Assembly: GCA_040235495.1 (NCBI GenBank)
Contig: JBECKV010000176.1
Location: forward strand, 1-22,776
Direction of reading: 5' to 3'
DNA: 22,776 nucleotides
Origin: HB2-32-21 sp040235495
GTDB taxonomy: Bacteria > Pseudomonadota > Gammaproteobacteria > Pseudomonadales > Porticoccaceae
Shown here piece by piece: positions 1 to 8,321 of this stretch; within the stretch, counting starts at the first letter, position 1; every line of letters starts with the position of its first letter. Below the pieces are notes generated by a model. That model saw only the letters and a list, made by a program, of their open reading frames with translations, was not told the origin of the DNA and did not search any database. Position numbers and translations under genes: made by a program.

Positions 1-2
1 CG

Positions 3-1310
<1,308 letters not shown>

Positions 1311-1734
1311 GGGGAGTCCCTCTGATCAAAGGCCGCTTGAACGCTGGTGCCTCACATTAAAGACAGCTTTACCACGCAGCGAAGGACGGCACTTACGCCA
1401 TCTCGACGACCCTGGGCAAAGCGGGCCGGGTCTTCGTGCCGCAGCCACTGCCACCCTCTGTATCGACTGCGCCTCAGGGCAGGAGCAGCGCTGAAATCCT
1501 TTATCGGCAAGGACTGTCGGCTATCGGCTGGGGCTGCCAGCGAACATCTACAGCGGACTGCCACGCCTGAAGCGAAAATCCGTGCCTCGACGCTGGTGAG
1601 TAGCTCAAGCTTTTGATGCGCTCGCTGCCCGGCGCGCGTATGATGTCGGGCCCCTGGTACGCCGCGCGACGAGCCGGTGAGCGCCTGTGATACCGGAACT
1701 CGTCCCCCTGATATAGCGCGTGTAACAAGTCTGT
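1311..1734. other. Intergenic region after hsdR with a possible gene remnant
   Basis: No complete gene is convincing here. One plus-strand frame is open from 1361 to its stop at 1568-1570 and has no ATG. It contains DGTYAISTTLGKAGRVF followed by VPQPLPP. That resembles the region just before the catalytic part of Fic-family proteins, where an FVPxPLPP stretch is common, but the sequence after it does not continue like Fic. I read it as a possible decayed Fic-like gene next to a restriction locus. The rest shows no terminator with a T-run and no RNA gene that I recognise. Confidence 0.3.
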
Positions 1735-2712
1735 ATGACCTTTGCAGTAATAGCTCTGATTTCTGGTTTGCTCCTGCTGGTCTGGAGCGCCGACCGGTTT
1801 ATCGAAGGCGCGGCCTTCACCGCCCGGTATTTCGGCATGTCGTCACTGTTGATCGGCATGGTGATCGTCGGCTTCGGCACCTCGGTACCGGAAATGACCG
1901 TTTCGACCCTGGCCTCCGTGCAGGGTAATCCGGGTATCGCGCTGGGTAACGCCTACGGCTCGAACATTACCAACATCGCCCTCATTCTGGGTCTCACGGC
2001 CTTGCTCAGCCCCATTGCCGTAAATTCCCGGGTGCTACGCCAGGAATTGCCCATTCTCACTCTGGTAACCGCGCTCGCGGCCTGGCAAATGCGCGATGGC
2101 GAGATCACCCGCGCCGAAGCCCTTATCCTGCTCGCGGTATTCATCCTGCTGACCGCCTGGATGATCCGGCAGGGTCTGCGCGCACAAACCGACAGTTTTG
2201 GCGCTGAGGTAAAGCAGGGCATGGAACTGCACTCGATGCCGATTCGGCGCGCTCTAGTGTGGATGATCGTCGGACTGGTACTGCTTATCATCAGTAGCCG
2301 CATGCTGGTCTGGGGCGCGGTGGAAATCGCCACTGAACTGGGGGTCAGCGACCTGATCATCGGGCTGACGGTGGTCGCCATCGGCACCTCGCTACCGGAA
2401 CTGGCTTCTTCCCTGATCGCCATTCGCAAGCGGGAGCATGAGATCGCGCTGGGTAACGTGCTGGGTTCCAATCTGTTCAACACCCTGGTGGTGGTGGGTA
2501 TTGCCGGCGTCATCCATCCCCTCGACGCCGGGCCGGAAATCTTCAACCGGGACATGCTGGTGATGGCGGTGCTGACCCTGTTGCTGTTCGTGTTCGGCTA
2601 CGGCTTTCGTGGCCCGGGCCGCATCAACCGGTTCGAAGGGGGATTCCTGCTCCTCGGGTACGCGGCTTACACCGGCTACCTGGTCAGCACGGTGTTCGGC
2701 GATGCGGCTTAA
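1735..2712 (+). CDS. Calcium/sodium antiporter, YrbG-type (CaCA family)
   Basis: This inner-membrane cation exchanger of the Ca2+:cation antiporter superfamily probably exports Ca2+ against Na+ or H+. The 325-residue length is normal for bacterial YrbG-type members. The protein is almost wholly hydrophobic with about ten membrane segments and shows the diagnostic internal duplication. The first alpha repeat has GFGTSVPE (residues 46-53) and GNAYGSNITN (71-80). The second has AIGTSLPE (215-222) and GNVLGSNLFN (240-249). The ion-binding glutamates Glu53 and Glu222 are both present. A more hydrophilic loop around residues 145-170 separates the halves. No strong Shine-Dalgarno is visible before the ATG; I kept this start because the first membrane segment begins directly after it. 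It appears to be a single gene followed by a hairpin. Confidence 0.93.
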   Translation: MTFAVIALISGLLLLVWSADRFIEGAAFTARYFGMSSLLIGMVIVGFGTSVPEMTVSTLASVQGNPGIALGNAYGSNITNIALILGLTALLSPIAVNSRVLRQELPILTLVTALAAWQMRDGEITRAEALILLAVFILLTAWMIRQGLRAQTDSFGAEVKQGMELHSMPIRRALVWMIVGLVLLIISSRMLVWGAVEIATELGVSDLIIGLTVVAIGTSLPELASSLIAIRKREHEIALGNVLGSNLFNTLVVVGIAGVIHPLDAGPEIFNRDMLVMAVLTLLLFVFGYGFRGPGRINRFEGGFLLLGYAAYTGYLVSTVFGDAA

Positions 2713-2716
2713 AGCC

Positions 2717-2761
2717 TGTCGCGTGTCGAAATCGCACTCAGGCTGTGTTTCGATTGCGACA
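2717..2761 (+). terminator. Hairpin downstream of the antiporter
   Basis: An interrupted inverted repeat begins five bases after the antiporter stop. TGTCGC (2717-2722), TCGAAA (2726-2731) and CAC (2735-2737) pair with GTG (2745-2747), TTTCGA (2748-2753) and GCGACA (2756-2761), around a 7-base loop. It sits where a terminator would be, but no T-run follows, so it may instead be an mRNA 3'-end stabilising structure. Confidence 0.4.
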
Positions 2762-2944
2762 TATTGCAGGCCACTGGCTTAATGATTGCCCGGACTGTGT
2801 GGATCAGTACACTCGAAGCAGATCAGTACTCTCAAAGTGAAGGGGTCGAAACCGGTGTTTGGCGGGACCTGGAGACAGGCGACCATTGGTCGCTTTATGG
2901 TTGATGTGCCGGCGCGCCGGGTTGCGCGCCCGAGGCGGAGGAAC

Positions 2945-3634
2945 ATGGCAATGCTGAAACGATTACTGAGTGGCCTGGCGCTGACGGTGCTGGTGGCGGC
3001 GCAGGCGACGGCCGATTCCGCGAGTCAATGGCGATTGTCCAGCGGTCAGATCCTGTCCTTGTCCTATCGCGACAGCCAGCACGTGCTGCTGTCGATGGGC
3101 CAGACCAGCCAGGTTTTGGTAAGCGGCAACGACAGTTACCTGATCACCCGGCAGGGCGGCTCGGCCATTGCCATGAATATGAACGACATGGGCGAAGCTC
3201 TCAATGCTTTCAGCCGACTGATGATGCCCGGTGCGCAACAGATGGCGCGGTTTGAAGGGGCGACGGTCAGGTTTAATAAAACCGACCGCCAGGAGACAGT
3301 GGCCGGCTATCGGGGAGAGGTGTACCGGATGGACATTGACACGCGCGCCGGCGTCGAGCAACACGAACTGGTGGTGAGCAATCACCCCGATGTCGTGGCG
3401 GTGCAGGGGATCTTTTTGGCGCTGGGCCAGCGGGCCGCCAAAGTGATGCCCTCGAACGCTTTATTTGAAACCATGAATTATTTCTCCCGCCAGGCCCAGC
3501 AGGCCGGTCTGGGAGGAGTGCTGCGCTATGGCCAGGACATGGTCCTGGAAAAACTCGAAAAGCAAGGTTTGCCGGACTCCACCTTTAGACTGCCCGATGG
3601 CGTTACCCAGGTGAGGTTGCCGACTTACCGCTAA
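2945..3634 (+). CDS. Exported protein of unknown function, DUF4412-like
   Basis: This predicted periplasmic protein of 229 residues begins with a clear Sec signal peptide (two positive residues, then LLSGLALTVLVAAQATA, cleavage near residue 24). The frame is open further upstream, but the ATG at 2945 has GGAGGA just before it and puts the signal peptide at the N terminus, so I chose it. The body is mainly beta-strand-like, followed by a helical C-terminal part. The stretch KTDRQETVAGYRGEVYRMD (about residues 117-135) resembles the 'modified and transported' core of DUF4412 proteins, small secreted proteins of unknown role. That assignment is tentative. No catalytic residues are evident. The gene stands alone, about 230 bp after the antiporter. 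Confidence 0.72.
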   Translation: MAMLKRLLSGLALTVLVAAQATADSASQWRLSSGQILSLSYRDSQHVLLSMGQTSQVLVSGNDSYLITRQGGSAIAMNMNDMGEALNAFSRLMMPGAQQMARFEGATVRFNKTDRQETVAGYRGEVYRMDIDTRAGVEQHELVVSNHPDVVAVQGIFLALGQRAAKVMPSNALFETMNYFSRQAQQAGLGGVLRYGQDMVLEKLEKQGLPDSTFRLPDGVTQVRLPTYR

Positions 3635-3755
3635 GGCCGCCATCCGGCGCAAGGCCACTGGCTCGAAACCAAGTCACCGCGGTCATTCGCCGGCTCGGCG
3701 CGGGCGCGGCACCGCAGCTCCGGGAGATCGGATGCCGCCGCCGATACGCGGTTGA

Positions 3756-3968
3756 TCAAACCCCTTCAATAACGACACCCAACCGGGCCGCGTCAACGCG
3801 CAGCAGGGATATGCCGTCGGGATGCTCGTGGCGAGCGGTTTTGTCACTGTCGACCGGATAGACATCGGCATCGATACGGGTCACCAGGTTGCCGTCGGCA
3901 TCTTCGATGGCCACGGTGCCATCCCGATTCATACGGCCGTACAACTGGTTTGCACTGGAACCACTCAT
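3756..3968 (-). CDS. Small hypothetical protein (70 aa)
   Basis: I do not recognise this short cytoplasmic protein. It is supported by an AGGAG Shine-Dalgarno (complement of 3974-3978) six bases before the ATG, and by clean coding character: alternating polar and hydrophobic residues, with no signal peptide or membrane segment. The sequence reads like a small beta-rich domain, with GRMNRDGTVAIEDADGNLV near residues 11-29 resembling a repeated strand-turn-strand unit. The C terminus (RLGVVIEGV) is hydrophobic. It lies 164 bp downstream of another small minus-strand gene and could be co-transcribed with it. No function can be given. Confidence 0.6.
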   Translation of the reverse strand: MSGSSANQLYGRMNRDGTVAIEDADGNLVTRIDADVYPVDSDKTARHEHPDGISLLRVDAARLGVVIEGV

Positions 3969-4132
3969 GATTAATCTCCTGTTCTTCGATAACGAAAAGA
4001 TTAATGAGCGGGGGGCTGACCAGGCAATTGTCCGAGGTCATCGACCGGTGCCCGAATCACGGTTTATACGGTTTGGTTGACGGATATCAAAAACCGGGCA
4101 TTACTGCCTTATGACTGGCGGGAGTGGCTGTA

Positions 4133-4579
4133 TTACTGGCGGGCGTGGGCGTCGTTCAGCAGTTTCTCCATGCGGTCGGGATAGTCCGTCACCAGAATCT
4201 GGCAGCGCTTGCCGGCATCGAAGATAAGTTCGGAGATGCCTTCGCCATTGACCTGTTTTTCCTTCACCAGGCGACGCGCCCGCGCCATCACCGCGGTGTA
4301 TTTCGCATCCGCGGATACGCCGGCACTGGTGAAAAGCGTCCGCGCGGCCGACAGCAGAACGCGGGAGTTATGGGCGACATCGTCCACTAACTGGGTGGCA
4401 ATTCTCGGATTATTGCTCATCCCCCTGGCCGTATACTGGTAGTAAATACCACACTCGAGCAGCTCGTCAGCGTAACTCAGAACCGCTCGATCGCCGATTT
4501 CATCGGCAATCAGGGCCAGGCACGGGCCTGACCAGAGGGCCACCAGCAGGACGATACCGCTTTTACCTGATCCGACCAT
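4133..4579 (-). CDS. Small exported protein, unknown function
   Basis: This predicted secreted or periplasmic protein has 148 residues. The chosen ATG (4579) gives a typical signal peptide (MVGSGKSGIVLLVALWSG, cleavage around residue 22) and is preceded by GGGGAG about nine bases upstream. A longer in-frame start at 4621 would bury the signal. The mature part is helical and has two cysteines outside the leader, one in ELLECGIYYQY and one in GKRCQIL, which could form a disulfide. I do not recognise the family. It is divergent from the gene at 4771, sharing a 191-bp intergenic region. The last 14 bp of the gene (4135-4148, on the plus strand) recur at 4114-4127, just past the stop, with one mismatch. 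Confidence 0.65.
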   Translation of the reverse strand: MVGSGKSGIVLLVALWSGPCLALIADEIGDRAVLSYADELLECGIYYQYTARGMSNNPRIATQLVDDVAHNSRVLLSAARTLFTSAGVSADAKYTAVMARARRLVKEKQVNGEGISELIFDAGKRCQILVTDYPDRMEKLLNDAHARQ

Positions 4580-4671
4580 GGTCTGGGCGCTCCCCGCGGG
4601 AAAACCGGTTGCCGCGCGCAAGAAATGAAGACCTTCCCTGCGCGCGACGCACTTACTTTTTGGCAGGATGT

Positions 4672-4680
4672 TGCTATAGT
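4672..4680 (+). promoter_or_regulatory. Possible extended -10 promoter for the gene at 4771
   Basis: TGCTATAGT matches an extended -10 element (TGn plus TATAGT, one mismatch to TATAAT). The -35 position (CTTACT, 4652-4657) is weak, as is usual for extended -10 promoters. The implied transcript would start near 4687 and have an 80-90 base leader. Confidence 0.4.
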
Positions 4681-4770
4681 TTAGGTGTCACGATAGCGCA
4701 TTTTAAATAAGATACTCAATTAACACACTCCATTAAGACACTCAGCATACCTAACTCCGGGAGAGCTCAG

Positions 4771-5841
4771 ATGATCACAATCAGCAAACTTATTGCACCG
4801 GGTAGCCTCGTCGCTGCCCTGGCGTTTTCCCTTTGCACGTATTCCGCATCGACGCTGGCGGACAAGGACTATAAGGCACCGCGCAATTCACACGGCCAAC
4901 CCGACCTCCAGGGTCTTTGGGACTTTCGTAACCTGACGCCGCTTGAGCGACCCAAGGCGCTGAGCGACAAGGCGACATTTACGCCCGAGGAACTGGCCGC
5001 ATTTAAACAGCAAGCCATCGCCGCCAACGACACCGACGCCATTACCGACCTGCCGGCGGAACACGATGTCGAAGTACCCTACAACAGCTTCTGGCTGGAT
5101 TACGGCACGGAGACCGGCGATTTGCGTACATCGTTAATCGTCGACCCGCCGAATGGTCGCCTGCCCGCCCTGACCAAGGAAGCCCTTGCCACGCTCCAAA
5201 AAGGCACCAAAAGTGAATTCCCGGTGCGCGACGTGGTGTCCATTGGCCTGAGCGCCGCCGGCTGGCGTCCGCCCGGTCCCGAGTCGCTGGGTCTTTCCGA
5301 GCGCTGCCTGATGGGCTTTAACGCCGGCCCGCCCCTGGTGCCCAGCGCCTACAACAACAATCTGCGCGTCATCCAGACCCCGGATCACGTGGCCCTGGTC
5401 ACGGAAATGGTTCATACCGCCCGCATCATCCCCCTGGACGGCAGCCCTCACCTGCCCGATAGCATGACCGAGTGGTCCGGCGATGGCCGGGGCCACTGGG
5501 ATGGCGACACCCTGGTGGTGAAAACCAAAAACTTCACCGACAAAACCCCCTCTTTCCAGCTACCGCTGACCCTGGATAACCCCTCCGTCGCCGGCGCGGT
5601 GGGTTCCGCCGCGAACATGGAGCTCGAGGAGCGTTTCACCCGCACGGGCAAATCCAGCCTGCTGTATGAGTACACGCTCACTGACCGTAGCGCCTTCACC
5701 AAGCCCTTTACCGTGGCGATACCACTGCAGATGGCGGACGGCTTGATGTTCGAATATGCCTGCCACGAAGGCAATTACGCGATGTCCGGCATTCTCAAGG
5801 GCGCGCGTCAGGTGGAAAAGGACGAGCTTGCCGCCCAGTAA
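4771..5841 (+). CDS. Exported protein of a large uncharacterised family
   Basis: This 356-residue protein has a Sec signal peptide (positive residue at 6, hydrophobic LVAALAFSLCTYSAS, cleavage near TLA/DKD). It belongs to a paralogue-rich family seen in Acidobacteria, sphingomonads and marine gammaproteobacteria, which I recognise from two blocks. The N-terminal block is HGQPDLQGLWDFRNLTPLER (about residues 41-60). The C-terminal block GHWDGDTLVVKTKNF (about 240-255) precedes EERFTRTG. No enzymatic function is established to my knowledge. Members often sit among steroid, terpenoid or aromatic catabolic genes, which fits this neighbourhood, but that link is inference. The ATG is preceded by GGGAG about five bases upstream. 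The gene ends at a strong terminator. Confidence 0.82.
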   Translation: MITISKLIAPGSLVAALAFSLCTYSASTLADKDYKAPRNSHGQPDLQGLWDFRNLTPLERPKALSDKATFTPEELAAFKQQAIAANDTDAITDLPAEHDVEVPYNSFWLDYGTETGDLRTSLIVDPPNGRLPALTKEALATLQKGTKSEFPVRDVVSIGLSAAGWRPPGPESLGLSERCLMGFNAGPPLVPSAYNNNLRVIQTPDHVALVTEMVHTARIIPLDGSPHLPDSMTEWSGDGRGHWDGDTLVVKTKNFTDKTPSFQLPLTLDNPSVAGAVGSAANMELEERFTRTGKSSLLYEYTLTDRSAFTKPFTVAIPLQMADGLMFEYACHEGNYAMSGILKGARQVEKDELAAQ

Positions 5842-5868
5842 TTTACAGCGCCTATTTACCAAAGCAGG

Positions 5869-5904
5869 AAACCCCGCGTGGCGACGGCCGCGCGGGGTTT
5901 TCGT
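5869..5904. terminator. Bidirectional rho-independent terminator between convergent genes
   Basis: AAACCCCGCG (5869-5878) pairs perfectly with CGCGGGGTTT (5891-5900) around a 12-base loop. A T-rich tract follows on the plus strand, and the A-run at the 5' arm gives a T-run on the minus strand. It lies 27 bp after the stop of the plus-strand gene ending at 5841 and 31 bp past the stop of the minus-strand PhyH gene, so it can serve both. Confidence 0.85.
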
Positions 5905-5934
5905 TTCGTAGCAACGCGACCTGAATACCGGCGC

Positions 5935-6792
5935 TTAATTCCCCGGACTCCGTCGATACACCGAGGGGACGAAACCAGGCTCCAGTGTTTTCAGGGGGTG
6001 GGAACCGGAAACCTGCCCCATGAAAGGCGGATGCACCGAATAACCCAGCAGGGATTGCACTTTCGGGCTCATGGCTGCCACCGCTTCGCGAGGGATGGTA
6101 AGAAAGAAATTCTCGATGGTTCGCACCCAGGGCTGACAGTACTGGTTCGACAGCGCCCTGCGGGGCGAATGACCGGTATTGGCGCCACCCCGATGCAGGG
6201 TGCTGCTGGAAAATACCACGCAGGCTCCCGCGGGCATTGCCACCACCACCGACTGATTGGCGACGCGCTCGGCAAAACCCGCTTCGGTTTCGTGTTCACC
6301 CGATCGATAGTCGCCGCCCACCTGCTCGTCACTCCAGTGGTTGCTGCCGGGAATCACCTCGGTGCCGCCATTTACGGCGGTGAAGTCGTCCACGGCGATC
6401 ACCGTCGACAGCGCCAGCTGTCGCGGCCTGGGCACGGAATAAAACGCGTCATCGCAATGCCAGGGCTGGGGGGTTTCACCCGGGTGGATGCAGATGGCCT
6501 GGCTGGTAGTCAGCAGGTAATTGGGCTCCAGGAACTGGTCGCACAGGGCCATTATCCGGGCGTCCTCGACGATGTCCTGAAATACCTTGCCCTGGGTCAG
6601 CAGGGCGTAGATACGTTCGGTGCGACTGCCCTCGAAATTGTTACGGCCGGTAAAACCGACGCCCCGATGCGCAAGAAAATCCTTCACCTCGGCCAGTTGT
6701 CCAGCCGAGAGAAAGTCTTCGATGATGGTGTATCCCTGCTGTTTTAGCTCCCTGACGGCATTGCCCGGATCAAGATCACTCGCGCGATTCAT
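5935..6792 (-). CDS. Phytanoyl-CoA dioxygenase (PhyH) family protein
   Basis: This is a predicted Fe(II)/2-oxoglutarate-dependent oxygenase that would hydroxylate a small organic substrate in the cytoplasm. From the ATG at 6792 (285 residues) the fold markers are in order. The N-terminal helix-strand GYTIIEDFLSAGQLAEV is followed by the metal-binding HxD at His112 and Asp114 (PWHCDDAFY), the strand GGTEVIPGSNHW, the distal histidine His200 (STLHRGGANTG), and the 2-oxoglutarate-binding arginine at 211-212 (SPRRALSNQY). All three iron ligands are present, so it should be active. The start at 6792 has GGAG eight bases upstream; a longer frame to 6849 lacks such support. The substrate is unknown; relatives act on acyl-CoAs, alkaloids or halogenation targets. 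It is downstream of two minus-strand genes in the same direction. Confidence 0.9.
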   Translation of the reverse strand: MNRASDLDPGNAVRELKQQGYTIIEDFLSAGQLAEVKDFLAHRGVGFTGRNNFEGSRTERIYALLTQGKVFQDIVEDARIMALCDQFLEPNYLLTTSQAICIHPGETPQPWHCDDAFYSVPRPRQLALSTVIAVDDFTAVNGGTEVIPGSNHWSDEQVGGDYRSGEHETEAGFAERVANQSVVVAMPAGACVVFSSSTLHRGGANTGHSPRRALSNQYCQPWVRTIENFFLTIPREAVAAMSPKVQSLLGYSVHPPFMGQVSGSHPLKTLEPGFVPSVYRRSPGN

Positions 6793-6887
6793 ATCGGCAA
6801 CTCCAGGGGTTTGATTGCGCCAGTCGGATACGCCCGTCAAGACCGACAAGCGGCGCGGTCCTGTCTCTCCAGGGCTTCGGTCCCGGT

Positions 6888-6938
6888 CTACCTTGCTGGC
6901 CTACCTTGCTGGTCAAACTTCCCGGTCAAACTTCTTGA
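6888..6938. repeat. Two back-to-back 13-bp tandem duplications
   Basis: CTACCTTGCTGGC (6888-6900) is followed by CTACCTTGCTGGT (6901-6913). TCAAACTTCCCGG (6913-6925) is followed by TCAAACTTCTTGA (6926-6938), which shares its first nine bases. The TCA at 6913-6915 is the complement of the stop codon of the minus-strand membrane protein gene. Confidence 0.85.
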
Positions 6939-7185
6939 TAATCGGCAACCAGTGGAAAAAACCGGCGAGAATCACCATAAGCCCATCTTGGGCAGTATCG
7001 CGATCATGCATTTTCAACTTGCCCTTGATAAAAACCAATTCCACCAGGTGGGCATAGAAAACCAGTACCGCAATCCACAAAATGCATTGATTCCACTCTT
7101 TGGAAAAAAGACCGAATAAGGCCAAAAGTGGCAAAATCCAGGCGCCCACCGTTGCATACTTACCCAGTGTCAGAAACGTTTTCAT
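6913..7185 (-). CDS. Small inner-membrane protein (DUF1145/YhhL-like)
   Basis: This 90-residue membrane protein has about three hydrophobic segments, near residues 9-28, 35-54 and 68-84. The layout, with a central helix ending in a charged loop and a last helix reading GFFHWLPIIKK, resembles the DUF1145/YhhL group of small membrane proteins of unknown role. I recognise the style rather than an exact match. A purine-rich GGGGGA lies close upstream of the ATG. It lies between fetB-like and phyH genes on the same strand with gaps of about 100-120 bp. The stop codon and last codons fall within a 13-bp tandem duplication, so the C terminus (DREV) may be recently altered. Confidence 0.65.
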   Translation of the reverse strand: MKTFLTLGKYATVGAWILPLLALFGLFSKEWNQCILWIAVLVFYAHLVELVFIKGKLKMHDRDTAQDGLMVILAGFFHWLPIIKKFDREV

Positions 7186-7282
7186 GTATCCCCCAAGGTT
7201 ATATTCCGGGCCACAAACGCCCTCAAGTGGCCCCGGAGTTTAGCAAGTCGACCCGTTATCGACAATTGACTCATCTGCCTCA

Positions 7283-8035
7283 TCAGGTATCAATTTCTGC
7301 CGCGGATTGGTCGTTTGCATGCCAGGATTGCGTGGCAAAGCGACGCACGGTGAGCAAAAACAGGCCCACTGACAGGCCCGAAGCGCCGAACAGCATGCAC
7401 ATCACCATTATTTGATAGCGGGCCGCCACCAGCGGCGACACGCCGGACAGAATTTGCCCGGTCATCATCCCGGGCAGAGATACCAGCCCTACCGCGAACA
7501 GGCCATTGATCACCGGAATGAGCGCCGCCTGACAGGCGGAATTACGAGCCTCCACGTAATCCACCCCGCGCTTGAGTTCGGCGTGCAGGCGTTCCGCCGC
7601 CAGGCTCACGGCATTCATGGCCCCGGCGAAAATCATGCCCGCCAGGGGAATCACCACCCGAGGCTCATGCCAGGGATTGAGTTCCAGGACACCGACAATC
7701 ACCAGCAACAGCACCGCGCCCCCACCCAGGGCGATGGCCAGCAGCACTTGGCCATAGAGTTGCCGGCGATGCCCGGCGATACTCCTCAAGGAGATCCAGC
7801 TGGCGGCAAGCACCATAACCGCCAGCACCCCCAGCAACACCCAGGCCTCTTCACTGGCAAACAGAAAGGTGAGCACGTAACCCACCAGCAGCAACTGACC
7901 GAGCATACGGGCGAAAGCGTAGACCGAGTTGCCCGCCCCCAACGACCAGTGCTGGAGCATCGCTATCACCAGCACCGCCGGCACGAAAGCGATGGCCAGA
8001 TTCATCAACTCGATGTTCTGAAGATTACCGTTCAT
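7283..8035 (-). CDS. fetB: ABC transporter permease, FetB/YbbM family (UPF0014)
   Basis: This 250-residue inner-membrane protein of the FetB family is the permease half of a proposed iron exporter (FetAB in E. coli). The diagnostic C-terminal stretch LVSLPGMMTGQILSGVSPL (about residues 183-201), followed by ARYQIMVMCMLFGASGLS, is almost invariant in the family. About seven hydrophobic segments are visible, the length is standard, and ERLHAELKRGVDYVEARNSA is the usual coupling-loop region. The ATG at 8035 gives the expected N terminus; an in-frame TTG at 8080 is possible but adds a non-membrane tail. No ATP-binding FetA partner lies next to it within the window, which is unusual because the two genes are normally adjacent. 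It is divergent from the SDR gene. Confidence 0.88.
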   Translation of the reverse strand: MNGNLQNIELMNLAIAFVPAVLVIAMLQHWSLGAGNSVYAFARMLGQLLLVGYVLTFLFASEEAWVLLGVLAVMVLAASWISLRSIAGHRRQLYGQVLLAIALGGGAVLLLVIVGVLELNPWHEPRVVIPLAGMIFAGAMNAVSLAAERLHAELKRGVDYVEARNSACQAALIPVINGLFAVGLVSLPGMMTGQILSGVSPLVAARYQIMVMCMLFGASGLSVGLFLLTVRRFATQSWHANDQSAAEIDT

Positions 8036-8179
8036 GTGCCCGTAATCGCCTGTGTTCGGTGTCAATGGTGCGCCGGACAAGATAGCAGATTCTCTGATTT
8101 ACCGCCGTTGCCGCGCTTCGCGGCTAACTTTCGGCTTGACCCACCGGACACCTTGGGCAAAGCTAGCCGACCACTTTTT

Positions 8180-8199
8180 CATTCGGGGTCATTCGGGTT
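8180..8199. repeat. 10-bp direct repeat in the fetB/SDR divergent region
   Basis: CATTCGGGGT (8180-8189) is followed immediately by CATTCGGGTT, one mismatch. It may be a short slippage duplication or paired protein-binding sites; nothing further can be said. Confidence 0.5.
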
Positions 8200-8232
8200 G
8201 CTGCGTACACGCTTGTCTCGCCGGCATGCGCG

Positions 8233-8263
8233 CGGGAATTTTTACCCATGGAGATAATTCCCG
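8233..8263. promoter_or_regulatory. Perfect inverted repeat, possible operator upstream of the SDR gene
   Basis: CGGGAATT (8233-8240) and AATTCCCG (8256-8263) form a perfect 8-bp inverted repeat with a 15-bp spacer. It lies 59-89 bp before the SDR start, in the only promoter-sized gap between the divergent fetB and SDR genes. The arm spacing (centres 23 bp apart) suits a dimeric regulator on one DNA face. No T-run follows, so it is not a terminator. Confidence 0.35.
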
Positions 8264-8304
8264 GTGCAATAAAAAGCGGCTTAAAAACGCAACATAACAG
8301 CAAC

Positions 8305-8313
8305 AGGAGGAGG
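8305..8313 (+). promoter_or_regulatory. Strong ribosome binding site fixing a GTG start
   Basis: AGGAGGAGG lies eight bases before the GTG at 8322. The next in-frame ATG (8343) is 29 bases away, too far, and the ATG at 8330 is out of frame. The GTG is therefore the likely start of the SDR protein. Confidence 0.7.
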
Positions 8314-8321
8314 CCACGGCG

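Noticed and set aside
2786..2944. N-terminal extension of the DUF4412-like protein
   Set aside because: It would place the signal peptide inside the protein; the ATG at 2945 has its own GGAGGA site.
4660..4676. Sigma-54-like site (TTGGCAGG followed by TTGCTA) before the gene at 4771
   Set aside because: The GG and GC elements are nine bases apart instead of ten, which normally abolishes sigma-54 recognition; the overlapping extended -10 explains the position better.
5878..6747. Long plus-strand frame opposite the PhyH gene
   Set aside because: The minus-strand frame contains all PhyH iron and 2-oxoglutarate residues; the plus-strand product is histidine- and arginine-rich with no domain.
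7412..8257. Long plus-strand frame opposite the fetB-like gene
   Set aside because: The product is rich in His, Gln and Pro, typical of an antisense shadow of a membrane protein, while the minus strand encodes a clear FetB.
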